Virus record (IMG/VR): IMGVR_UViG_3300021963_000391
Span: 1-34,202 of that record
DNA length: 34,202 nucleotides
From: a virus
Direction: 5' to 3' (one strand)
Below the pieces are notes generated by a model, which saw nothing but the letters and a program-made list of their open reading frames with translations, was not told the DNA's origin and did not search any database. A program made the translations under genes and the position numbers. Shown here in pieces: positions 20,931 to 28,114 of this stretch (its first letter is position 1; every line of letters starts with the position of its first letter).

Positions 20931-21898
20931 AGCTAATCGTTCAGGACATTCGCTCCACAATCGCTCGGGTCATCGGTGTATGTGTCGATGATGCGCGCGT
21001 TTATGATTACATCAATCAGGCGTGTCGAAGGCTTCTGCACAAGGGGTTGTGGGCTGGCGCGTACGGACGCTTCACGATTCATACCGTCGGCGGCTGCATC
21101 ACTTGGCCGCGTCAAATCGAAACCATCGAAGCTGTAGCCGATTGCTGCGGAGTCGGGACGGTTCGCAACCAATGGTTCGAATTTCAGGAGACTGGCTATG
21201 GACTGCTCAACGGGAATCAGGTGTGCATCGGCAAGCAGCTTATTGACCGTGGCACTGTGGTTTCTTACCGCGACATGTCTGGCGGTCTTAACAGCTATCT
21301 TCGAGTCTACCCTGGTGACGCTTCGGACGTTGGCAAAACCATCACGTTGCAGGGCGTCGATCAGAACGGTCAGTGGATTCGAACGCAGTCGGGTTTAACA
21401 TGGATTGACGGAGAAAAGCTGACGCTCGCTTTGCCGTACGTTCAATCGACCAAGAAGTTCACCGAACTGACCGGCGTCATCCGCGAGGCAACGAACACGG
21501 TTAGCCGATTGTACGAGTACAATGCGACGACCGCGCTGGAATCGGATCTGGCAGTTTACGACCCTGATGAAACTTTGCCGCAGTATCGTCGTAGCTACCT
21601 TGCTGACCGATGTAGCGACGAGGCTGACAAGCCGGTGACGGTCATGGCCAAGATGCGCCACATCAACGCTACGAGCGTCAACGACTACCTCATTCCTCCG
21701 TGTCCTGACGCCATCAAGCTGATGGTCATGGCGATTCGCAAAGAAGAGAACGATTTGATTCAGGAAGCAGTGGCCTACGAAGCCAAAGCGGTTCAAGCTG
21801 TGCAGGAGCAGACGATGCAGTACCTAGGCGATGCGGTTGCTACCATTCGCATGGTGGGCGTCGGATTGAACGGCGGAGGATTCTCCCAATGGTTTTGA
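20927..21898 (+). CDS. tail adaptor-type protein (gp11 / head-to-tail connector-like)
   Basis: A 323-residue protein with the layout of podovirus tail tubular protein A: a helical start (VQDIRSTIARVIGVCVDD, VYDYINQACRRLLHKGLWAG) that packs below the portal, a central beta region (about 85-200), and a helical end (CPDAIKLMVMAIRKEENDLI, AVAYEAKAVQAVQEQTMQYL). The phrase INQACRRLL...W.G is seen in adaptor proteins of many phages. It would join portal to the nozzle-like protein encoded two genes upstream. Its end contains a good ribosome site (GGAGG at about 21880) for the following gene, which it overlaps by 10 bases. Confidence 0.7.
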   Translation: MKLIVQDIRSTIARVIGVCVDDARVYDYINQACRRLLHKGLWAGAYGRFTIHTVGGCITWPRQIETIEAVADCCGVGTVRNQWFEFQETGYGLLNGNQVCIGKQLIDRGTVVSYRDMSGGLNSYLRVYPGDASDVGKTITLQGVDQNGQWIRTQSGLTWIDGEKLTLALPYVQSTKKFTELTGVIREATNTVSRLYEYNATTALESDLAVYDPDETLPQYRRSYLADRCSDEADKPVTVMAKMRHINATSVNDYLIPPCPDAIKLMVMAIRKEENDLIQEAVAYEAKAVQAVQEQTMQYLGDAVATIRMVGVGLNGGGFSQWF

Positions 21899-22455
21899 AC
21901 CTGAACATTGATTTTGCGCTGGAAGAAGCGACGCCGGAGAAACTTCGGCTGCTTCAGGCTGTCTTGGACGCGCATGACATGGCGGCGCGGAACAATCAGA
22001 ATGCGAGTTCTGGTGCTGCGGTAAACGCTTTCTTTGGAAGCGCGCAGCTTACCAATGGAATCGCTTCAGCCATCCTGACACTTGGTGATGCTCATGGTCC
22101 GATTGGTCCTGCTCGATTCGTTTACGAGCGATTCAACGAGATGGCGTTGAAGTCGGCCATTGAGTCCGGCATGAAGATTCCCGGCTTCGGCAATTCGTTC
22201 TTCAAGGATCGAATCGATCCGGCGTGGAGTCACGTTCGCGAGGTTATTGAGGCTGACTTTCCGAATGCGAATGCCCGTATCAATCAGCTTCATGGGTGGA
22301 TGAAGGAGGCTGGAAAAGATGTTTATCCGAATGCGGCTCTTTACACCGCAGTAATTTGCAGCGAACTAGGAATGATTCCCGGTTCTGAAGCGGCCATCTT
22401 CATCTTGGCGAGGACCGCTGCGTGGACATCGATGTGCGTAAAAAATGAAAGGTAA
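21889..22455 (+). CDS. citrate-synthase-like pseudoenzyme
   Basis: A 188-residue protein that aligns by eye with the C-terminal half of bacterial citrate synthase. Matching elements in order: AHDMAARNNQNASS (about 28-41), FGSAQLTNGIASAILTLGDAHG (49-70), IPGFGNSFFKDRIDP (97-111), VYPNAALYTAVICSELGMIP (145-164) and FILARTAAW (171-179). In real enzymes these positions read HADHEQNAS, GIASLWGPAHGG, MGFGHRVYKNYDP, YPNVDFYSG and FAMARTVGW. The catalytic His of AHGG is kept (H69), but the His of GFGH is Asn (N102) and the catalytic Asp of NVDF is Ala (A150). It therefore keeps the fold but should not catalyse citrate formation. It sits between tail adaptor and internal virion genes. GGAGG lies 9 bases before the ATG. 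Confidence 0.8.
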   Translation: MVLNLNIDFALEEATPEKLRLLQAVLDAHDMAARNNQNASSGAAVNAFFGSAQLTNGIASAILTLGDAHGPIGPARFVYERFNEMALKSAIESGMKIPGFGNSFFKDRIDPAWSHVREVIEADFPNANARINQLHGWMKEAGKDVYPNAALYTAVICSELGMIPGSEAAIFILARTAAWTSMCVKNER

Positions 22456-22990
22456 GCTCTTTCAAATCTGCGGACTGCCCCGATTCGGATCGGCATTCAT
22501 GTCGGTCCTTTTCTCGTTGGAGGCAGACTGCATTGGCTTACATGAGCAGGGTGCGACTGACCCGAACTGGAAACAGTCCATCGAGGAGTATCGGACGCGG
22601 TACAAGTACGTCGCCGATTGCTCTACTTACGGTTACCTTCCCAAAGCTGTCGTCAGCGACTCGGTGAAGGTGTACGTCAAGAAGGATGCGGAAGCGTCGG
22701 CCAAGGAATGCACCGAGCGATTCGGATACGAGGTTCACTTGCCTTCGGTTCAGGCGTTGCGCGAATACGCTGATTCGTGGGCATCGCTTCATGGCGTGAT
22801 GATCGTGGAGGAGAACGAGCTTTTTAAGTTGGATACTTTGCGTCGTGTGTGGGTTCATTGCTTCCAGAACGAGCGAGCATTCCCAGAGGAGAAGGCTGCG
22901 CGTCTGGTTACCATGAATATCCAACGTCACGAACCTGAGAAGGTGTTCTCGATTGAGAACGGCAATCGTCTTGTGAAGGAGGTTTTTTGA
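22445..22990 (+). CDS. P-loop sulfotransferase-like protein
   Basis: A 181-residue protein. The start FQICGLPRFGSAFMSVLFSL followed by LHE resembles the 5'-phosphosulphate loop of sulfotransferase-like proteins (GLPRSGTTW) that occur in many phage genomes next to tail genes. Here the expected Ser-Gly-Thr is FGSA, so binding of the sulphate donor may be weakened. Later YVADCSTYGY and VKVYVKKDAEASAKEC match the second conserved block (strand, then a basic residue and Ser/Ala helix). It overlaps the citrate-synthase-like gene by 11 bases. Substrate unknown; a structural role derived from the enzyme is possible. Confidence 0.55.
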   Translation: MKGKLFQICGLPRFGSAFMSVLFSLEADCIGLHEQGATDPNWKQSIEEYRTRYKYVADCSTYGYLPKAVVSDSVKVYVKKDAEASAKECTERFGYEVHLPSVQALREYADSWASLHGVMIVEENELFKLDTLRRVWVHCFQNERAFPEEKAARLVTMNIQRHEPEKVFSIENGNRLVKEVF

Positions 22991-22993
22991 TTT

Positions 22994-23806
22994 ATGGGAG
23001 CTATTCTAGGTGGTGCAGCAATCATCGGCGGAACGAGCTTGCTTGGTGGCTTACTGGGCAAGGGCAGCAAGCCGAAGATTCCAGAGCTTAAGCCAATCGA
23101 TTTCGCGGCAGAGCAGCGACAAGCGATTCAGCAGAACATCGCATCGCTCGAACCTGCCACCGAATTGGCGCAGAAGACGACCGCCGCTGAACAGTCTCAG
23201 CTTGAGGCGCAGCTTCGCCGCGCGATTCCCGGTTATGACCAGCTCGTTCAGCAAGCCAGCAAAAACATTGGTGCTTCGCTAAGGGGCGAGCTTCCTGCGG
23301 ATGTGCAGCAGCAGATTCAGCGTTCGACCGCTGGACGCGCGCTTGCTGGTGGATTTGGCGGCGGAACTGGATTTGGCCGTGCGCTGACCGCTCGCGACTT
23401 GGGTCTGACGAGTTTGCAGCTTCAGAATCAAGGTCTTGCTCAAGCTCAGAACTTCATCCAACAGCAGCGCGCATTCGGCATGACTCAACCGTTCTCGGTG
23501 AGCAGTATGTTTATTACACCGGCACAACGTGTCGGCGTGATGCAACAGCAGCAGCAGGCGCAGTACAATCGCAACCTGCAAGCCGCCCAGGTGGCCGCAA
23601 TGCCCGATCCTACGATGGCTGCAATCGGAAGCGCGATTTCTCAGGCCGGTGGATTCGCTGGCGGCGCGTACACGCAGCGCGGGTTGATGCAGCAGATGCC
23701 GGGAGGATATTCTTCCGGTTCGTACAATCCGCAGAACGACCCTGAGATTTACTCTTTCCCGAGAACAAACATCGGCGGACCAGCCGATTCCGCTAACTGG
23801 GGTTAA
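22994..23806 (+). CDS. internal virion-type protein with Gly-rich N-terminus
   Basis: A 270-residue protein. Residues 2-23 are hydrophobic and Gly-rich (GAILGGAAIIGGTSLLGGLLGKG), then a helical Gln/Ala region (AAEQRQAIQQNIASLEPATE, LAQKTTAAEQSQLEAQLRRA), a Gly-rich stretch (GRALAGGFGGGTGFGRALT), and another Gln-rich helix (VMQQQQQAQYNRNLQAAQ). Proteins of this composition, followed by two larger ones, are ejected into the host by podoviruses and build a channel through the envelope. Strong ribosome site AAGGAGG 11 bases before the ATG. Confidence 0.65.
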   Translation: MGAILGGAAIIGGTSLLGGLLGKGSKPKIPELKPIDFAAEQRQAIQQNIASLEPATELAQKTTAAEQSQLEAQLRRAIPGYDQLVQQASKNIGASLRGELPADVQQQIQRSTAGRALAGGFGGGTGFGRALTARDLGLTSLQLQNQGLAQAQNFIQQQRAFGMTQPFSVSSMFITPAQRVGVMQQQQQAQYNRNLQAAQVAAMPDPTMAAIGSAISQAGGFAGGAYTQRGLMQQMPGGYSSGSYNPQNDPEIYSFPRTNIGGPADSANWG

Positions 23807-23811
23807 AATTT

Positions 23812-25185
23812 ATGGCTGACGAAACTCTTCAAGCATTTCAGCTCGGTGCTTCGCTGTTCGACCGCGCGCAGACGCAGAAGCGGATGATGGAGCAGATGCA
23901 GATGCAGACTGCCGATCAGTTGATGCGTCAGCGTCAGTACGATCTTCAGAACAAGATCCAGTCGAATGCTTACGCTCAGGCGTTGGAGGAGCAGGCGAAT
24001 CAGGCTGCTGAGTATGATACTTTTCAGACGTTCAATCAGCAAGTGGCCGATTTCTTGAACAACTCAACTGAAGGTGGAGCAATGCCAGCTCTTCCTCGGT
24101 TCAAATCAAAGCAGTTCAATCAGCAAGCAACTCAGATCATCAATGGATTGGAGCCGTATTCTGCCCGTGCAAAACTCATCAAAGAGCAGGCAAAGCTAGC
24201 ATCGTTCACTGATCAGCTTGAAGCAGCAAGAATAGCTGAGGCTAGAAAGTACAATGCCCTGACGCGCACTTCTGACGGGAAATATGTCATTGATGACGGT
24301 CTGATTGCACAGAAGAAATCTGAAGAAGAACAGCTTGGCAGGGCATCAAAACTTGGAAGCATTGGAAAACTTGGAACATCAACCGTACAGAGAATGATTG
24401 ATGTTGGCCAAATTCCTCAAGAAATAGCACCGCAAGCTCTTCTTGCCGCTGAAAGTTTTGAAAAGTCAAAACAAGGTGCTGTTGCTAAAAATACCGACTT
24501 GTTCATTGAAGCTGCAAAAGCAAAGGCAAAAGCATCAGGACAAGAGCTTTCTCCAGCTAAAGAAGCTGAGTTGAGACAGACATTTATCGGCGGCGGCGGA
24601 CGGCTTAAACCGCTTGAAGCCAAGACAGCGACAAAGCTGGAGGATGAATTTGCTGTCATGGAGACGATTGATTCTCTTCAAGATGGAATCGCAGAATTTG
24701 AGTCTCGTTATCCCGGCAAGAAGTTCACCGACTTTCTTGGCGCGATACCCACAACTGAAATCAAGATTCGCTCTCTTGTTCAGACCGAGAAAGATCCAAT
24801 GAAACAAGACGCTCTGGAGTTGTTGGCCGATTTCATGGGCGTTGTAAATCGCACCGCAAGAACTACGTCTGGGCTGAATGTTACTGAAAGCGAAGGTAAA
24901 CGAATTGCTCAGGAAATCGGTGGATCGTTCGACAAGAATTCCCTCATCAAACTCGATCAGTTTAGAAAGCGGATTGAGCGGAGTGCGCGCGGGACGATTG
25001 GTCGAAACATCGACAAATCTCTTCCGTCGTTCTACGAACGCTGGTCTACGACACCATTTGGAACTAGAACCACCGCTGCATATTCCGTTCCTGCGGTTCC
25101 GTTTCAGTCAAATGCTCAGTCCACAGAGTCGATGAGTCTTCAGGATATGCAGCGGTTAATCCAAGAGCTGGAAGCGAAGCAATAA
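23812..25185 (+). CDS. internal virion-type helical protein
   Basis: A 457-residue, mostly helical protein. Residues 15-70 are Met/Gln-rich coiled coil (RAQTQKRMMEQMQMQTADQ), the middle is a long charged helical region, and residues about 290-400 include SLQDGIAEFESRYPGKKF and FMGVVNRTARTTSGLNVTESE, then FRKRIERSARGTIGRNID. The GLNVTE...R..F...GG pattern with a following FRKRIER helix occurs in other phage ejection proteins. No catalytic motif was recognised. DNA from about 24,100 on is visibly more AT-rich than the fibre genes. Likely part of the DNA-ejection apparatus. Confidence 0.65.
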   Translation: MADETLQAFQLGASLFDRAQTQKRMMEQMQMQTADQLMRQRQYDLQNKIQSNAYAQALEEQANQAAEYDTFQTFNQQVADFLNNSTEGGAMPALPRFKSKQFNQQATQIINGLEPYSARAKLIKEQAKLASFTDQLEAARIAEARKYNALTRTSDGKYVIDDGLIAQKKSEEEQLGRASKLGSIGKLGTSTVQRMIDVGQIPQEIAPQALLAAESFEKSKQGAVAKNTDLFIEAAKAKAKASGQELSPAKEAELRQTFIGGGGRLKPLEAKTATKLEDEFAVMETIDSLQDGIAEFESRYPGKKFTDFLGAIPTTEIKIRSLVQTEKDPMKQDALELLADFMGVVNRTARTTSGLNVTESEGKRIAQEIGGSFDKNSLIKLDQFRKRIERSARGTIGRNIDKSLPSFYERWSTTPFGTRTTAAYSVPAVPFQSNAQSTESMSLQDMQRLIQELEAKQ

Positions 25186-25188
25186 TTT

Positions 25189-27624
25189 ATGCCACTTTCA
25201 CAACAAGAATCTGAGCTTCTTCAGAGCCTTAAAGCCGAAGTCGCTCGGAGAATGGCGTCAAGCAATGCCACTCCTGCTCAGCCTTCTATCCCTCAATTCG
25301 AAACCGCTGCCGCTGTCGGATCGACCGCTCAGTTGAATCGGGCTGTACAACAGTCGGCCACTGTTGGCGAGATGCGTCGTCGCGAGGAGCAGGGCCTTGT
25401 TTCCGCGCTTAATCCAGAGCAGATCAGGCAAGCGACGATGAGTGACGCTGCTCGGATGGGCGAGGCAATGCAGCAAGAGGAGGCTCGTCTTGCTGCTGCT
25501 GGCGCACCGTCAATGTTTGATGAAACTGCACCTACCAAGGAAGAAGTTTCTCAAGGTGTAAGATATGGTGCAGGCCCATTGCTTCAGACAATGGGTGTTC
25601 CGTTTCCCGTTGGCCAAGCCATCGGTGAAACAGGTTATCAGTTGATGTCTGGAGAAACTAGCCCTCGAAAGATTGCGGCAGCAGCGGCAAAAGAAGCTGT
25701 CACATCTTTAGGTGGTGGGGCTGCAAAAATTTTGCCAGGGCCAATTAGAAGGAATCTTTTTGAAACTGGACAAACACTTCTCAGTGCTGCCGCAAAAGTT
25801 CCAATTCAAGGAGCGATGCGAGGTTTGGCCGGTGAGGCTACAAGAGCTTCAGTTGCTGGAGAAGAATGGAAGTTTGATAACTTTCTTGATGCAGCAAGAG
25901 ATTACGCCGTTGGAGAAACTGCGGGAAGTCTTGCTGGTAACTTGATCGGTGCTGGATATCGCAAGTACAAAGGAGGCGGAGATTTTCTCGGTGAGTTGAG
26001 TCGTCCGTTTTACGATCAGTTTCAGAGGAACATTGCTGATAAGGAAGGGGAGCTTGCTGGTAAGCTGGCTAGGGCATATCGAGCAGATCCAGATCAAGTG
26101 AAAAACGTTCTTGCTCAGTCTTTCAAGCAGAACTCAACCAAGTCTGGACAAGAGTTTGCCGATGCGGCTGTTGCTGATGTCGAAAAAGTATTCGGAAAAC
26201 TCGACGAAGAGACGACAAACGCTTTCAGCAAGTTGGCCAACGATTACGACAAGATGGAGTCGTTGACGCTTGGTGAAGCTGTTGGAGTTGTTAAAAACAC
26301 TGCACAGAGTGTTTACGACAGGAAGAATGAGGCTTTTGGAAAAGAGTTTGACACTTTTCGGGCAGACCCTCGCGTTCAATCAAAAGATTACGACAAGTCG
26401 GTTGCCAGAGGCGGTGAACTTTACGGTCCAGTTAGCGGAAAAAGTCTGAACGACCTTTGGAAAGAACAGCAGGATGCCGCAAAAGCAATCAAGTGGGGCG
26501 AACCTGTCAAAGCTGGCACTGGCGATCAATGGGCCGCTTACAACCAAGCGAAGGCAAAGTTTGAAGATGCTCTTGGTCAGTTTGAAAAAAGGTTTCCCAA
26601 AGATCCTCTCATCCAAAATTTCAGAGACTTGAAGGATCGGTACTCTGGATTCATGGAGGACTACAATACCACTTTTTCAAAAGGAATTCTTAAGGACATC
26701 GGAGAGCAAGGTGGATCTTGGTCTTCGATCATCAAAACTCTTGGAGGTTCTGACGGCCCTGCAAAACTTCAGCAGTTGAAGAAAATTCTAGCTGAAGACT
26801 ATGACGGAATTAAATCAAAGATTGGAAACACGATCTACAACGATCTAAACAAAGGAGGTCAGATCAAGTTTCTGGATAATCTTGAAAACGCGCTTTCAAA
26901 AGGATGGAACGGACTTCAAAAAGAAGTTCTTGATGAGTTCTTTCCAAACGTAACTAGAGATGGAATCAAGCAAGCGAGAGCAGCTTTTGAAGTGTCGTCG
27001 AAAAGTTTTGCTGAAGATTTCAGGAAGGCTTCACTAGGAAAAGGTGAAGGTGTAATTGCATCTCCAGATGTTGTTCTTGAGTTCCTGAATAACTCAAAAG
27101 AGAACGTGACGAAGGTTAAAAACGCACTGAGTGCAGAGACTTTGGCTGACACTCAGAATGCGTTGCTATCTCAGATTGTCAGCGAAGCAAGTAAGAAAGG
27201 TCCTATCACAGCTAGGTCGTTCACTCAGTCGGCGGAGTCATGGCAGAACGCTTTAGATGGAGTTTTTGGTCCTTCTGGAAAAACCAAAATCGATGAAATA
27301 GCGAAGGCACTTGAAATAGGCGAAAAGAACAAGACGTCGCTTATTTCAAAGTTACTTCCTGGGGTTGCAGGTGCAACTGCATTTGCAAAAGGAACGACGG
27401 CTGCTGGGCCGTTTTTTGGAATTGCTGGAAGCGAAAGAGCCTATCGCTGGACTGAAAAACTTCAGTCGAAGATTGTCGGTTATCTCTTGGACAATCCGAA
27501 CTATCGCGCTGCTGTCATCAAGCCATTTGACCAGCTAACGAACGCCGAGACTCGCATGCTCGACAACGACATCCCGATGATCATCCGAAATCTGACCGTC
27601 AAAACCGTCATGTCTGGCGAATGA
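25189..27624 (+). CDS. large internal virion-type protein
   Basis: An 811-residue protein, the largest in the window. Residues about 120-220 alternate Gly/Ala hydrophobic patches (VRYGAGPLLQTMGVPFPVGQ, PRKIAAAAAKEAVTSLGGGAA, GSLAGNLIGAGYRKYKGGGD) that could insert in membranes; 280-720 are long charged helices; 725-765 again hydrophobic (LLPGVAGATAFAKGTTAAGP). The end LDNPNYRAAVIKPFDQLTN looks like a compact cap. This fits the big ejection protein of podoviruses. I looked for a lytic transglycosylase or peptidase motif and found none. The stop forms ATGA with the next gene. Confidence 0.65.
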   Translation: MPLSQQESELLQSLKAEVARRMASSNATPAQPSIPQFETAAAVGSTAQLNRAVQQSATVGEMRRREEQGLVSALNPEQIRQATMSDAARMGEAMQQEEARLAAAGAPSMFDETAPTKEEVSQGVRYGAGPLLQTMGVPFPVGQAIGETGYQLMSGETSPRKIAAAAAKEAVTSLGGGAAKILPGPIRRNLFETGQTLLSAAAKVPIQGAMRGLAGEATRASVAGEEWKFDNFLDAARDYAVGETAGSLAGNLIGAGYRKYKGGGDFLGELSRPFYDQFQRNIADKEGELAGKLARAYRADPDQVKNVLAQSFKQNSTKSGQEFADAAVADVEKVFGKLDEETTNAFSKLANDYDKMESLTLGEAVGVVKNTAQSVYDRKNEAFGKEFDTFRADPRVQSKDYDKSVARGGELYGPVSGKSLNDLWKEQQDAAKAIKWGEPVKAGTGDQWAAYNQAKAKFEDALGQFEKRFPKDPLIQNFRDLKDRYSGFMEDYNTTFSKGILKDIGEQGGSWSSIIKTLGGSDGPAKLQQLKKILAEDYDGIKSKIGNTIYNDLNKGGQIKFLDNLENALSKGWNGLQKEVLDEFFPNVTRDGIKQARAAFEVSSKSFAEDFRKASLGKGEGVIASPDVVLEFLNNSKENVTKVKNALSAETLADTQNALLSQIVSEASKKGPITARSFTQSAESWQNALDGVFGPSGKTKIDEIAKALEIGEKNKTSLISKLLPGVAGATAFAKGTTAAGPFFGIAGSERAYRWTEKLQSKIVGYLLDNPNYRAAVIKPFDQLTNAETRMLDNDIPMIIRNLTVKTVMSGE

Positions 27625-27908
27625 AAACCTCCCTCTCCAAGAAAGGTAATACTTGGCGTGGCCGAAATGTAACGCTCGACTCTCCTCGGAAGATCGAAGG
27701 CGTGACGCCGTATCCGAAAAAGAAGTCTGTCTTCGTGAAGAACGACAACGGCAGGGTAATTGTCCTTCATTTTGGTGACGTTCGATATTCCGATTTCACC
27801 AAGCACAAGAACCCGAAGCGTCGGGCCAATTTTCGCTCCCGTCACAACTGCGCGGAAGCGAAGGACAAAACAACGCCCAAATATTGGGCATGCAAAAACC
27901 TCTGGTAA
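27621..27908 (+). CDS. small basic conserved phage protein (SDF-HK-RR-FRSRH type)
   Basis: A 95-residue basic protein. The core KKSVFVKNDNGRVIVLHFGD, YSDFTKHKNPKRRANFRSRH, then CAEAKDKTTPKYWACKNLW is a pattern I recall from many phage genomes and some large DNA viruses; its function is unknown. Two Cys and the RH element may bind metal. The start is coupled by ATGA to the large virion gene, so it is made late. It may belong with the other small cationic proteins at 6577 and 6725 as proteins packed with DNA (inference). Confidence 0.75.
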   Translation: MKTSLSKKGNTWRGRNVTLDSPRKIEGVTPYPKKKSVFVKNDNGRVIVLHFGDVRYSDFTKHKNPKRRANFRSRHNCAEAKDKTTPKYWACKNLW

Positions 27909-27913
27909 CTATT

Positions 27914-28114
27914 ATGGACAAGATGCGACTTGGTGGTGGCGGACGTTTCGAGAAGCTGGTTGGCCAGCTTGAGAAGAAGGGCGTGAAAGATCCTGCGGCT
28001 TTGGCAAGCGCAATTGGACGCAAGCAGCTCGGCAAGGCGAAGTTCCAATCGCTTGCTGCGAAAGGTCGTCGCCGCGCGATGCGGGAGAAGGAGTCTAGCT
28101 CCTCTTACGCTTAA
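27914..28114 (+). CDS. small basic conserved phage protein (LGGGGRF type)
   Basis: A 66-residue basic protein: MDKMRLGGGGRFEKLVGQLE, KKGVKDPAALASAIGRKQLG, KAKFQSLAAKGRRRAMREKE. The GGRF...L...GV-DPAALAA-IGR-K-G pattern is widespread in phages beside virion genes; role unknown. Start 27914 was chosen because the longer frame from 27884 overlaps the previous gene. Last gene of Block C; its end overlaps the primase-helicase end on the other strand by 20 bases. Confidence 0.75.
   Translation: MDKMRLGGGGRFEKLVGQLEKKGVKDPAALASAIGRKQLGKAKFQSLAAKGRRRAMREKESSSSYA

Noticed and set aside
21876-21892. GGAG-GATT-CTCC hairpin over the ribosome site of the citrate-synthase-like gene
   Set aside because: Only four base pairs; too weak to claim control of translation.
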